A stretch of 15,113 nucleotides of DNA from DATLBA01 sp035527275 (GTDB lineage Bacteria; Planctomycetota; Phycisphaerae; FEN-1346). The stretch lies in the NCBI GenBank assembly GCA_035527275.1, contig DATLBA010000145.1, positions 1-15,113 of the forward strand. Direction: 5' to 3'. Positions 6,982 through 13,450 of the stretch are shown one piece after another (within the stretch, counting starts at the first letter, position 1; each line of letters begins with the position of its first letter). Below the pieces are notes generated by a model. It ran no database searches and had not been told where the DNA came from. It was given only the letters and a program-made list of their open reading frames with translations. A program made the position numbers and the translations under genes.

Positions 6982-8211
6982 ATGGAATACGTCCTCTACG
7001 GCATCATCATCCTGCTGCTTCTGGGCATCGGGGCTCTGCTCCTAAAGATGTTCATGCGCCAGCGCGCGGGCGGGGCCGAAGCGGACCTTCGCGCGGAACT
7101 GGACGGCGAGCGGCAGGTGCGCGTGGCCGCCGAGACGCGGCTTGAGGCCGAGCGCGAGAAACTGGCCGACCAGAAGCGTCTGCTTGACGAGGCGGAGGCA
7201 AAACTCAAGGACGCGTTCAAGGCCCTGTCGGCCGATGCCCTCAAAGAGTCGCGCGAGCAGTTCCTCGGCCAGGCCGACGAGCGGCTGCGGCCCATCCGGG
7301 ACCTGCTGGATGAGTATCAGAAGCGGCTGGGCGAAATCGAAAAGGCCCGAAACCAGGCCTATGGGGGCCTCACGGAGCGAGTGGCCGCGCTTAACAAGGA
7401 GACGGCGGCACTGGCGACGGCCCTGCGCAATCCGGCGGCGCGGGGGCGCTGGGGTGAGTTGCAGTTACGCCGTGTTCTGGAGATGGCCGGCATGTTGGAG
7501 CACTGTGACTTTCATGAACAGGAGACGCGCGAAACCGAGGAAGGGCGGTTGCGCCCCGACGTGATCGTAAATCTGCCGAACAACCGCACCATTGTCGTCG
7601 ATTCCAAGGCGCCGATTGACGCCTATGTGGACGCCGTCGATGCGCCCGACGAAGCCACACGCCAGGAGGCCCTCGCGCGCCACGCCCGCGCCGTCCGCGA
7701 CCACATGCGCGCCCTGGGCCAGAAGGCATACTGGAGCCAGTTCGACAACACGCCGGACTTCGTCATCATGTTCCTGCCGGGCGAATCATTCTATCGGGCC
7801 GCCATCGAACAGGACTGGTCTCTGATCGAGAAGGGCTGGGAGCAAAAAGTGCTCCTCGCCTCGCCAACGGTGCTGTTTGCCTTATGCAGAGCAGTCTATT
7901 GTGGTTGGCAGGAAAAGGCGTTGGCCGAGAACGCGCGCAAGATCGGCGAGGCCGGACAGGAATTCTACGACCGCATCTGCGTCTTTTCCGACCACTTCGC
8001 CAGAGTCGGCAAGGGGTTGCGAAGCGCGACGGATGCGTATAACAAGGCGGTCGGCTCGTATGAAACTCGCCTGCTGGCCGCCGCACGACGGTTGGCTGAA
8101 CTCGGCGCCTCGACCGGGCGGGAACTGGCCGACGTTGAGCCCGTCGACCAGCAGCCGCGATCCCTCCCCGCCGGCGACGCGCAAACCGACGCGCCGGCGA
8201 CGGACGAGTAG
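6982..8211 (+). CDS. rmuC: DNA recombination protein RmuC
   Basis: RmuC limits recombination between inverted repeats in E. coli and is built around a predicted PD-(D/E)xK-type nuclease core. The 409-aa product has one N-terminal transmembrane helix (about 4-22), a long charged coiled coil (about 33-145) and the family core. The core includes RGRWGELQLRRVLEMAGM (154-171), RPDVIVNLPNN (191-201), VVDSKAPIDAY (205-215) and DFVIMFLPGE (259-268). The Asp193, Asp207 and Lys209 pattern fits the nuclease core. Length is normal for the family. The ATG places the membrane helix at the very N-terminus; the only ribosome-binding-like sequence (GGAG, 6959-6962) is too far upstream to be convincing. The tail after about residue 385 is acidic and probably disordered. 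The LOG-like gene follows after 58 bases with its own ribosome-binding site. Confidence 0.96.
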   Translation: MEYVLYGIIILLLLGIGALLLKMFMRQRAGGAEADLRAELDGERQVRVAAETRLEAEREKLADQKRLLDEAEAKLKDAFKALSADALKESREQFLGQADERLRPIRDLLDEYQKRLGEIEKARNQAYGGLTERVAALNKETAALATALRNPAARGRWGELQLRRVLEMAGMLEHCDFHEQETRETEEGRLRPDVIVNLPNNRTIVVDSKAPIDAYVDAVDAPDEATRQEALARHARAVRDHMRALGQKAYWSQFDNTPDFVIMFLPGESFYRAAIEQDWSLIEKGWEQKVLLASPTVLFALCRAVYCGWQEKALAENARKIGEAGQEFYDRICVFSDHFARVGKGLRSATDAYNKAVGSYETRLLAAARRLAELGASTGRELADVEPVDQQPRSLPAGDAQTDAPATDE

Positions 8212-8269
8212 CCTTGTCGAGCCGCGAGCGCAAGCGAGCAGTCAAAGCCGGAATAAAGGAAATCGTGAG

Positions 8270-8971
8270 ATGAAACAGGAATTTCTTGCGCAGGACCCGT
8301 GGCGGGTCTTTCGGATCATGGCCGAGTTCGTGGACGGGTTCGAGATGATGGCCCGGGTTCCGCCGGGCATCAGCGTCTTCGGCTCCAGCCGCGCAGAGCA
8401 CGACCATCCCTACTACCAGAAGGCAATCCAGGTCGGCCGCCTGATCGCCGAGGCCGGCTTCTCTTGTCTGACCGGCGGCGGGCCGGGCATCATGGAAGCG
8501 GCGAACAAGGGCGCCAAAGAAGCCGGCGGCGAAAGCGTGGGCCTCAACATCGTGCTCCCGTTTGAACAAGTTGCCAACCCGTTCCTCACGAAGGTCATCA
8601 ATTTTAGGTATTTCTTCGTCCGCAAGGTCGTGTTCTCGAAGTACGCCGTCGGTTTCATCTTTTTCCCCGGTGGCTTTGGCACGATGGACGAGTTCTACGA
8701 CACCGTCACCCTCATTCAGACCGAGAAGATCTACCGCCTGCCGGTCGTCCTCTTCGGGAGCGATTTCTGGTCGGGGCAACTCGAGTGGCTTCGGGAGACG
8801 GCGCTGGAGCGTTTCGGCCACATTTCGCCGGAGGACCTCGACCTCTTCTTCGTCACGGATGACCCCGCGGAGGCCGTCCGGCACATCTCCGCAAACCTCG
8901 CGATCCGCGACCGCGAACCCGTGGCCGGTCATCAGAAATGGGATACCCCGGAAGGCAAGGTCATGCCTTAG
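8270..8971 (+). CDS. TIGR00730/LOG family Rossmann-fold protein (putative nucleotide 5'-monophosphate phosphoribohydrolase)
   Basis: Members of this family (lysine-decarboxylase-like/LOG) hydrolyse the N-glycosidic bond of nucleoside monophosphates, in plants releasing free cytokinin from its riboside monophosphate. The 233-aa product has the two family motifs: LTGGGPGIMEAAN (67-79) and the PGGFGTMDE active-site signature (133-141), with Arg118 (VRKVVF) at the conserved site before it. The start is the ATG at 8270, preceded by AAGGA (8256-8260) at 9-base spacing; the same frame is open further upstream but overlaps rmuC there and lacks the family pattern. An N-terminal extension of about 30 residues precedes the Rossmann core (ISVFGSS, 34-40). 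The bacterial substrate is not predictable from sequence; AMP-type nucleotides are likeliest. Confidence 0.93.
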   Translation: MKQEFLAQDPWRVFRIMAEFVDGFEMMARVPPGISVFGSSRAEHDHPYYQKAIQVGRLIAEAGFSCLTGGGPGIMEAANKGAKEAGGESVGLNIVLPFEQVANPFLTKVINFRYFFVRKVVFSKYAVGFIFFPGGFGTMDEFYDTVTLIQTEKIYRLPVVLFGSDFWSGQLEWLRETALERFGHISPEDLDLFFVTDDPAEAVRHISANLAIRDREPVAGHQKWDTPEGKVMP

Positions 8972-9060
8972 GGCGGTGAAACACAAGAGGGTAAAGGAGC
9001 AGACGGTGTTGTTCGAGCCGCGTGTGGCAGCACGCGGGTATCATAACCGCTGCGTGAAAC

Positions 9061-10062
9061 GTGACCTCGCGCGAACTCATCAAGAAAGTCATCCATTTTG
9101 ATGGCGCCCCGCGGATCGGTTTTCATCTTCCGACCCCCTGGCCGTCGGACATTGTCGGCGTGGGCATCGGCCCGAATCCGGCGTTTGAAGAACGGCGCTG
9201 GACGGAGGGGCGGACCGAATACTGGACCGACGAGTGGGGCTGCACCTGGCGGCGCCTCGGGGGCATCTCCAAGGGCGAAGTCGTCAAGGGCGCCGTCACG
9301 GATTGGTCACAACTCGACGCCTACGAGCCGCCCGACCTCGGCAACCCGGCCCGCTACGAAGAGGCCCGCCACGCCTTTGCGGATGCGAAGGGGAAGTACC
9401 GCATCGGCCACCTGCCAGGCTGCGCGTTCAACATCAGCCGCAAAATCCGGCGCCTCGACTGTTTTCTCATGGACTGCCTTCTGGAGCCCGACCGGGTGCG
9501 GGCGCTGAACGATTTGGTGATGGACCAGATAGAGGCGGCGGTGCGCCGACACGCCGAGGCGGGTGCCGACGCCATCGGGCTCGGCGAGGACTGGGGCACC
9601 CAGGACCGGCTGCTGATGGCCCCCAAGACGTTTCGTGCCCTCTTTCTACCTCATTTCGAGCGGCTGTGCGGCGTCGCGGCCGAGGCGGGCCTGGACGTGT
9701 GGATGCATTCGTGCGGCAAGATGACGGCCATCATCGACGACCTCATCGGTGTCGGCGTCAAGGTGCTCCAGTTCGATCAGCCTGCCCTCCACGGCATTGA
9801 CGCCCTGAACGAGGCGTTCGGCGGGCGGGTGACTTTCGAGTGCTCGGTGGATATTCAGTCCGCTTCCGAGGGGCTCCAGTCACGCGATGCCGAGACAATC
9901 CTCGCCGCGGCCAAACACATGATGAAAACGCTGGGCGGGCACGGTGGCGGCTTCATCGCCTGCCGCTACCCGGACGAGAAGGCCATCGGCCTCGAAGCCA
10001 AGTGGCAGAACATCGCCTGCGACGCCTTTGTCGAGTTTGCTGGGGCCGGCGTTTCGGATTGA
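9061..10062 (+). CDS. URO-D-fold protein, probable corrinoid/methylcobamide methyltransferase-like
   Basis: This 333-aa protein has the uroporphyrinogen decarboxylase superfamily TIM barrel. The N-terminus (TSRELIKKVIHFDGAPRIG) matches the usual opening of the family, which supports the GTG start; an in-frame TGA sits 3 bases before it, so no earlier start is possible, yet no good ribosome-binding site is seen. HSCG (216-219) and ACRYP (300-304) provide His216, Cys218 and Cys301. That spacing fits the His-x-Cys...Cys zinc ligands of the MtaA/MtbA methylcobamide:coenzyme M methyltransferases, which activate a thiol for methyl transfer. Haem-pathway HemE lacks these ligands. The protein is therefore more likely to move methyl groups in one-carbon or demethylation metabolism than to make haem. 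No corrinoid protein is adjacent, so the acceptor and donor are unknown. Confidence 0.9.
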   Translation: MTSRELIKKVIHFDGAPRIGFHLPTPWPSDIVGVGIGPNPAFEERRWTEGRTEYWTDEWGCTWRRLGGISKGEVVKGAVTDWSQLDAYEPPDLGNPARYEEARHAFADAKGKYRIGHLPGCAFNISRKIRRLDCFLMDCLLEPDRVRALNDLVMDQIEAAVRRHAEAGADAIGLGEDWGTQDRLLMAPKTFRALFLPHFERLCGVAAEAGLDVWMHSCGKMTAIIDDLIGVGVKVLQFDQPALHGIDALNEAFGGRVTFECSVDIQSASEGLQSRDAETILAAAKHMMKTLGGHGGGFIACRYPDEKAIGLEAKWQNIACDAFVEFAGAGVSD

Positions 10063-10612
10063 CCCGCCTCCCCACGTCCGGGAACATGGAACTCCTTGCG
10101 GCGGCGGAGGTGTGAGCGAGCGGCCTGCCCCAGGCGTTCGGCGCGCACACACATTGCGCAACGCCGATATGTTGGCGGGCGCTTTTGGGTGGAATTTGGG
10201 CCGATTCGGGCGATTTTGGAGGGCGAACCGGGCCTGGCGCTAGTGCCAAGGGGGTTTGAGGGCCGAAATGTTAAGATGGGCAAGGCGGAATTGGGCGCTT
10301 TTTTCGACTTTTTTTGAGTTTTTGGGCGGAATTGGCCCCGAATTGGCGCTTTTTGACCCCCGTTTTGTCCCCTACGCATGCCGATGCGGTGATGCGTCCG
10401 CGGGCGGTTTTGGCCACTGGTTTCGGGCGTATGCTCAAAATGAGCGCGGCCCGCCCAAGAGGCCGGCGGGTAAAAATGCCGAGGGCGGGCGCGGCGGAAG
10501 GCCGCGGCGACCTGGCGCATCCGGCGACGCCGTTCGCGCCGGGCTCTCGTGACGTTGTCCTGTCCTACGTCGGCCGGGTCCTGCGCCCCTTGCGAGAAAG
10601 GCGGGTACACGC
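10063..10612. other. 550-bp noncoding spacer with T-rich low-complexity repeats
   Basis: No ORF here looks coding: those present are arginine-, proline- or lysine-rich artefacts. From about 10180 to 10370 the plus strand is built of short G/T-rich runs with repeated pieces. GGCGGAATTGG occurs at 10284-10294 and 10325-10335. GAATTGGGCGC plus a T run plus CGAC (from 10288) is echoed by GAATTGGCGC plus a T run plus GAC (10340-10356). A 6-bp inverted repeat, ACGCAT (10374-10379) with ATGCGT (10392-10397), follows. I recall similar degenerate runs in planctomycete intergenic regions, but have no family name for them. No RNA gene or terminator is evident. Confidence 0.5.
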
Positions 10613-11164
10613 ATGAAAACCCTCATCCTCTCCGGCAGCCGCAACCCCACGGGTCAGACGGCCCAGGCGGCGGGTGCGTTCCTTCAGGGCGTCCTCGCAG
10701 CGGGCGCCCAGGGCGAGATCGTCTTCCTCCCGCCCCTTCACGTCGAGCGGTGCCGCCAGTGCAACGAGCAAGGCTGGGGGGAATGCTTGACGGACGGGCG
10801 GTGTGTGATTGAGGACGATTTCGCCGGCCTGGTGGAGACGATGCGGGCGGCCGACGCCGTCTGCTTCGCGACGCCCGTTTACTTCGGCGACCTGGCGGAG
10901 AGCCTGAAGGCGTTTCTCGACCGCCTGCGTCGCATCTGCCGGCACGAAAACGGCAAGCGCGGCATCGTCGGGAAACGGGCCCTGGGCGTCTGCGTGGCCG
11001 GCGGGGGAGGGGGGGGCTCCTATAACTGCTGCGTGTGCCTGGAGCGGACGCTCGGCCACATCGGCATGGAGACCGTTGACCTGGTTCCTGTCCGCCGCCA
11101 GAACCTTGAGGTGAAAAAGGACGTCCTGCGCGTGACCGGCCGCCGATTCGCGGCCGACGCCTGA
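10613..11164 (+). CDS. NADPH-dependent FMN reductase / iron-sulfur flavoprotein-like (flavodoxin fold)
   Basis: This 183-aa protein has the flavodoxin-like fold of the FMN reductase family, which moves electrons from NAD(P)H to FMN, quinones or metals. LILSGSRNPTGQTAQ (4-18) is the FMN-phosphate loop, and ATPVYFGDLAESLKAFLDRL (86-105) is the flavin-contacting segment. Four cysteines (47, 50, 58, 64) in CRQC...GEC...GRC match the compact cysteine motif of iron-sulfur flavoproteins (Isf), where it binds a 4Fe-4S cluster; the spacing here (CX2CX7CX5C) is not the classical one, so cluster binding is possible but not sure. A run of glycines (130-135) precedes SYNCCVC (136-142), adding three more cysteines. 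GAGAAAGG lies about 11 bases before the ATG. It converges with the STN-TIR gene. Confidence 0.93.
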   Translation: MKTLILSGSRNPTGQTAQAAGAFLQGVLAAGAQGEIVFLPPLHVERCRQCNEQGWGECLTDGRCVIEDDFAGLVETMRAADAVCFATPVYFGDLAESLKAFLDRLRRICRHENGKRGIVGKRALGVCVAGGGGGGSYNCCVCLERTLGHIGMETVDLVPVRRQNLEVKKDVLRVTGRRFAADA

Positions 11165-11180
11165 ACGCCCGGGCCTTGGG

Positions 11181-11198
11181 CCGGCGTGCCACGGCCGG
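11181..11198. terminator. GC-rich imperfect hairpin between convergent genes
   Basis: CCGGC (11181-11185) pairs with GCCGG (11194-11198), with further GT/AC pairing and a bulged G inside. It lies between the stops of the FMN reductase gene and the STN-TIR gene. No T-run follows on either strand, so termination is only a possibility. Confidence 0.25.
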
Positions 11199-11237
11199 TT
11201 ATGGGTGTCCCCGGAACTCATCAGCCCGAATACTTGA

Positions 11238-12326
11238 TCACTCCGCGAGGAGGTTCATGTCCACATCGAATCCCGCGCTCTTGAGAGCATGGGCAACCTT
11301 GCTCTTCCATCCTCCCGCTTCGTCCATCTCTTCGCAGAAGACGCCGTGCAAGTCGGAAAGCTCAGAGAAGATCTCAAGGCTGCCCTTGCGTAGCGCACAC
11401 ACTCTTTCTCTTCCAAGAACAGCCATTAGGTATCCAAGTTCAAATACAACGTTCTGTCTCGCCCTGGGCTTGAAACACGACAGCTTGCCTGCCTCACTCT
11501 CAACCGCCTCTACTTTCTCCGCAGCTGCGCCCATATCGTCAGGTGTTAGTAATACAACAGCGAAATCGACCCTGGACGCACTTCGTTCTATGATTTCAAC
11601 CAAGGTGAGTGTGCCCCTCCCTTGCTCTGCAATTACAAGAGTGCTAAGGTTGAGGTTCTCAAGGAAACGGGCCACCTCTGCTTTCGCTCCCAAGTCCTTG
11701 CCGTGGACAACAAAAACCTTGGGCGGCTGCCGCATGATATGACCTTGCAGTTTTTGAATTGGAGCACTGGTTCCCTCTCCCAATTCCTCCAGCAGTCTGC
11801 TTAGCTTCTTCAGAGCTTGCTCAGTCTGGGTGACCACAAGCTTGCCGTTTAGAAACTGGACGCTTGCTGGCCCGCCCTCGTCAGCCCAGGCAGCAATACT
11901 TGGGTCCGACATATTGTTTACCGTGCATTTCACCAAATTGATCAGTTCAAGGACAGCTTCTTGCCGCTCCCCATCGCTGCCACCAACGCTCGCCACTATC
12001 TCCGCCACATCAAAAGTCTGGACCGCAAGTGCCTGTTGGAGCTTCTCTATTGTTGCAACAAAAACATAGTTTTCCTCGACTTTATAGCCAAGGTCAGAGC
12101 CGAGCACCAAGCCGAGTACCGTGCCAACAGGAACGGCTTTGACCTTCAGGTCCAGGACCATTGTCGTTAAGTCAACTCCGAGCATCGCGATTTCGGGGTC
12201 AATGACAATATTCAGCCCTGGTACGACCTCCGCCAGAAAAGCCAAGACGTTGTCGAGGCTTGTATGCTCGAAATCCAAGTCGACCAGGGCTTTTAGCGCT
12301 TCGTCAATAGACTCAACCTGGCTCAC
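11238..12326 (-). CDS. STN/secretin N-terminal-like domain fused to a TIR-like (CAP12-type) domain
   Basis: This 362-aa protein has two clear halves. Residues about 15-182 carry the STN/secretin N0-type unit (LDFEHTSLDNVLAFL, 17-31; VLDLKVKAVPVGTVLGLVL, 57-75; YKVEENYVFV, 81-90). Then follows the segment that accompanies it in planctomycete proteins (TFDVAEIVASV, 104-114; FLNGKLVVTQT, 158-168). Residues about 202-359 form a TIR-like predicted nucleotide-binding domain: KVFVVHGKD (203-211), FAVVLLTPDD (255-264), RARQNVVFELGYL (288-300), GFDVDMN (352-358). Glu296 in FELG is the candidate catalytic residue of NAD-cleaving TIR domains. No signal peptide or membrane helix is present, so it is probably cytosolic, unlike typical secretin relatives. 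The start is a GTG with AAGGGG about 7 bases upstream. TIR domains of this kind are effectors in CBASS and Pycsar phage defence, but no cyclase gene is in the window, so the activating signal is unknown. Regulation may involve the hairpins upstream. Confidence 0.92.
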   Translation of the reverse strand: MSQVESIDEALKALVDLDFEHTSLDNVLAFLAEVVPGLNIVIDPEIAMLGVDLTTMVLDLKVKAVPVGTVLGLVLGSDLGYKVEENYVFVATIEKLQQALAVQTFDVAEIVASVGGSDGERQEAVLELINLVKCTVNNMSDPSIAAWADEGGPASVQFLNGKLVVTQTEQALKKLSRLLEELGEGTSAPIQKLQGHIMRQPPKVFVVHGKDLGAKAEVARFLENLNLSTLVIAEQGRGTLTLVEIIERSASRVDFAVVLLTPDDMGAAAEKVEAVESEAGKLSCFKPRARQNVVFELGYLMAVLGRERVCALRKGSLEIFSELSDLHGVFCEEMDEAGGWKSKVAHALKSAGFDVDMNLLAE

Positions 12327-12360
12327 CTTGTCACCCCTTGCGTGCCAAAGTTACTTCAAC

Positions 12361-12416
12361 AAGCCTAATTCCGTGGACACAAGACCTAATTCGGTCTTGG
12401 CCCGGGCTTAGGCCCG
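12361..12416 (-). promoter_or_regulatory. Direct repeat and two tandem hairpins in the STN-TIR leader
   Basis: CAAGACC (12380-12386) and GGTCTTG (12393-12399) form a perfect 7-bp stem with a 6-base loop. CGGGC (12403-12407) and GCCCG (12412-12416) form a second 5-bp stem. In addition AAGCCTAATTCCG (12361-12373) is echoed 20 bases later by AAGACCTAATTCGG (12381-12394). All lie in the 146-base gap between the 153-aa ORF and the STN-TIR start. They could be operator sites, an attenuator or a terminator for the upstream gene; there is no T-run directly after either stem. Confidence 0.4.
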
Positions 12417-12421
12417 TGCCA

Positions 12422-12464
12422 GCCGTTTCATCCCGATAGGCTAATGCGAGCGCACGCGCCGGTC
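12422..12464. repeat. 43-bp dispersed repeat, copy A
   Basis: This stretch matches 13408-13450 at 39 of 43 positions with no gaps, including an identical 17-base core (CATCCCGATAGGCTAAT). It lies 8 bases beyond the stop codon of the 153-aa ORF. The copies have the same orientation and bracket the two small ORFs. Confidence 0.8.
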
Positions 12465-12472
12465 AAGGCCAA

Positions 12473-12934
12473 TCAAGTATCGTGCCCTTCGAACTCGCTG
12501 TCTTTAGGCTCCTTAGTCCTCATTTCCGCTACCCGCTCTTTTATGTACCTGTGCCACTCTGCGATCTCTTCTGCCACGTCGGTAGGTTTAGCCCCGACCT
12601 CGGCGAGTTCACGATGGAGTTCGGGTCCGCGGCTCAATAGGTATTCGTACTCGACGATGGTCCAGATTACGTCCTCGAGGGTTTTGTCCGTGGATTCGAG
12701 CAAGGTTTCATAGTGGGCGAGTTCCTCTGATGTCGAGGAGGGACTGAGAGGAGCATTTACGCGGGACAGGATGAGGGAATTGAGAATGTCATTCTCGTCT
12801 GCGTAAGGGAACTTGGCCTTGAGGCGCTTATAGACGGTGATCTGGGTGTCAATAACGCCTTTCGGTCCCAGTGAAGGAAAGAGCTTGATCAGCAACCCCC
12901 AGAAAAGGCGCTTGAGCATTCTCAGAAATCTCAT
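12473..12934 (-). CDS. Hypothetical protein, 153 aa, basic amphipathic N-terminus
   Basis: I do not recognise this protein. Residues 1-20 (FLRMLKRLFWGLLIKLF) form a basic amphipathic helix of the kind that sits on membrane surfaces. The rest is soluble, rich in charged residues and predicted helical, with an acidic middle (TSEELAHYETLLESTDKT, 68-85), a hydrophobic helix start (LEDVIWTIVEYEYLL, 86-100) and an acidic tail. The ATG at 12934 has AGGTGAG just upstream. It follows the 118-aa ORF by 53 bases on the same strand and precedes the STN-TIR gene by 146 bases, so the three may be transcribed together, although a repeat and hairpins lie in the second gap. A role as partner, inhibitor or sensor for the TIR protein is only a guess from position. 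Confidence 0.72.
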   Translation of the reverse strand: MRFLRMLKRLFWGLLIKLFPSLGPKGVIDTQITVYKRLKAKFPYADENDILNSLILSRVNAPLSPSSTSEELAHYETLLESTDKTLEDVIWTIVEYEYLLSRGPELHRELAEVGAKPTDVAEEIAEWHRYIKERVAEMRTKEPKDSEFEGHDT

Positions 12935-12987
12935 CTCTCACCTAACGATGCGGGTCATCTGCTTACAAGGCCGCCAGACCTTGGAAA

Positions 12988-13344
12988 TCAGGTGCACCCA
13001 CTGCTTAAACGACTCACTGTTTCAACAATCTCGTGACGCCATTGCAGAATGAGAGAAACAAGCGCCGCGAACGACGCGAGCCAGTAGCCGAAGGCTGACT
13101 TGCGATTGGAGTCTCTGGAAACAGCATTTTGTTTTGTTAAGTACAAGTTAAAGTCGCTTGTGAACTGCCTAATTGGTTGATCCACGTCCGCGCCAAATAT
13201 TTGGACAGTTCCATGGACCATGCCTCCACGCTCTAGAACTGCGAAAGGCGGAATGGATCTTTTCGATTTTCTCCAGTGTGACCGACCAAGCAGGAAAAAT
13301 AAGATTGCGAAGACCAACCAGATTCCAGAGATGCCTATCTGCAT
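12988..13344 (-). CDS. Hypothetical small membrane protein, 118 aa, two TM helices
   Basis: I do not recognise this protein. It has an N-terminal hydrophobic helix (GIWLVFAILFFLLG, 7-20) followed by a basic stretch (RSHWRKSKR, 21-29), which puts the middle part in the cytoplasm by the positive-inside rule. A middle domain of about 55 residues (30-84) follows, then a second helix (about 85-101, GYWLASFAALVSLILQW). The ATG at 13344 is preceded by a good AAGGAA site. Its DNA is clearly more A/T-rich than gyrB or rmuC. The coding call rests on the start signal, the sensible membrane topology and its place in a tight same-strand series. Confidence 0.7.
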   Translation of the reverse strand: MQIGISGIWLVFAILFFLLGRSHWRKSKRSIPPFAVLERGGMVHGTVQIFGADVDQPIRQFTSDFNLYLTKQNAVSRDSNRKSAFGYWLASFAALVSLILQWRHEIVETVSRLSSGCT

Positions 13345-13407
13345 TGCTTCCTTCGTCCTCGTCCGTTTAACTACTGATTATCTAGCTTCCATATAAGTCC
13401 CGGCCCG

Positions 13408-13450
13408 GCCGTTGCATCCCGATAGGCTAATCCGACCGGACGCGCCGGTC
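13408..13450. repeat. 43-bp dispersed repeat, copy B, with an internal palindrome
   Basis: This is the second copy of the repeat at 12422-12464, ending on the last base of the YbjQ gene's stop codon. Here GACCGG (13434-13439) and CCGGTC (13445-13450) form a perfect 6-bp stem with a 5-base loop. Three of the four differences between copies fall in the left arm, so copy A cannot form this stem. It could act as a terminator for the YbjQ gene or be a recombination or mobile-element end. Confidence 0.8.

Noticed and set aside
7766..8986. 406-codon open frame antisense to rmuC and the LOG-like gene
   Set aside because: It spans two opposite-strand genes with clear family motifs and their intergenic gap; typical high-GC shadow frame.
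9009..9044. Promoter before the URO-D-fold gene
   Set aside because: TATCAT at 9039 resembles a -10 box, but the only -35-like sequence (TTGTTC, 9009) is 24 bases away, too far for a normal promoter.
9966..10610. 214-codon minus-strand frame over the noncoding spacer
   Set aside because: Low-complexity Lys/Pro/Arg composition follows from the T-rich repeats, and it overlaps the end of the URO-D-fold gene; no ribosome-binding site or domain.
12327..13450. Integron cassette array with attC sites
   Set aside because: The repeat after each unit and the small ORFs suggested cassettes, and a GTTAAAC-like core occurs near 13365-13371. However, no matching RYYYAAC partner with proper attC arm structure was found, copy A lacks the core, and there is no integrase in the window.
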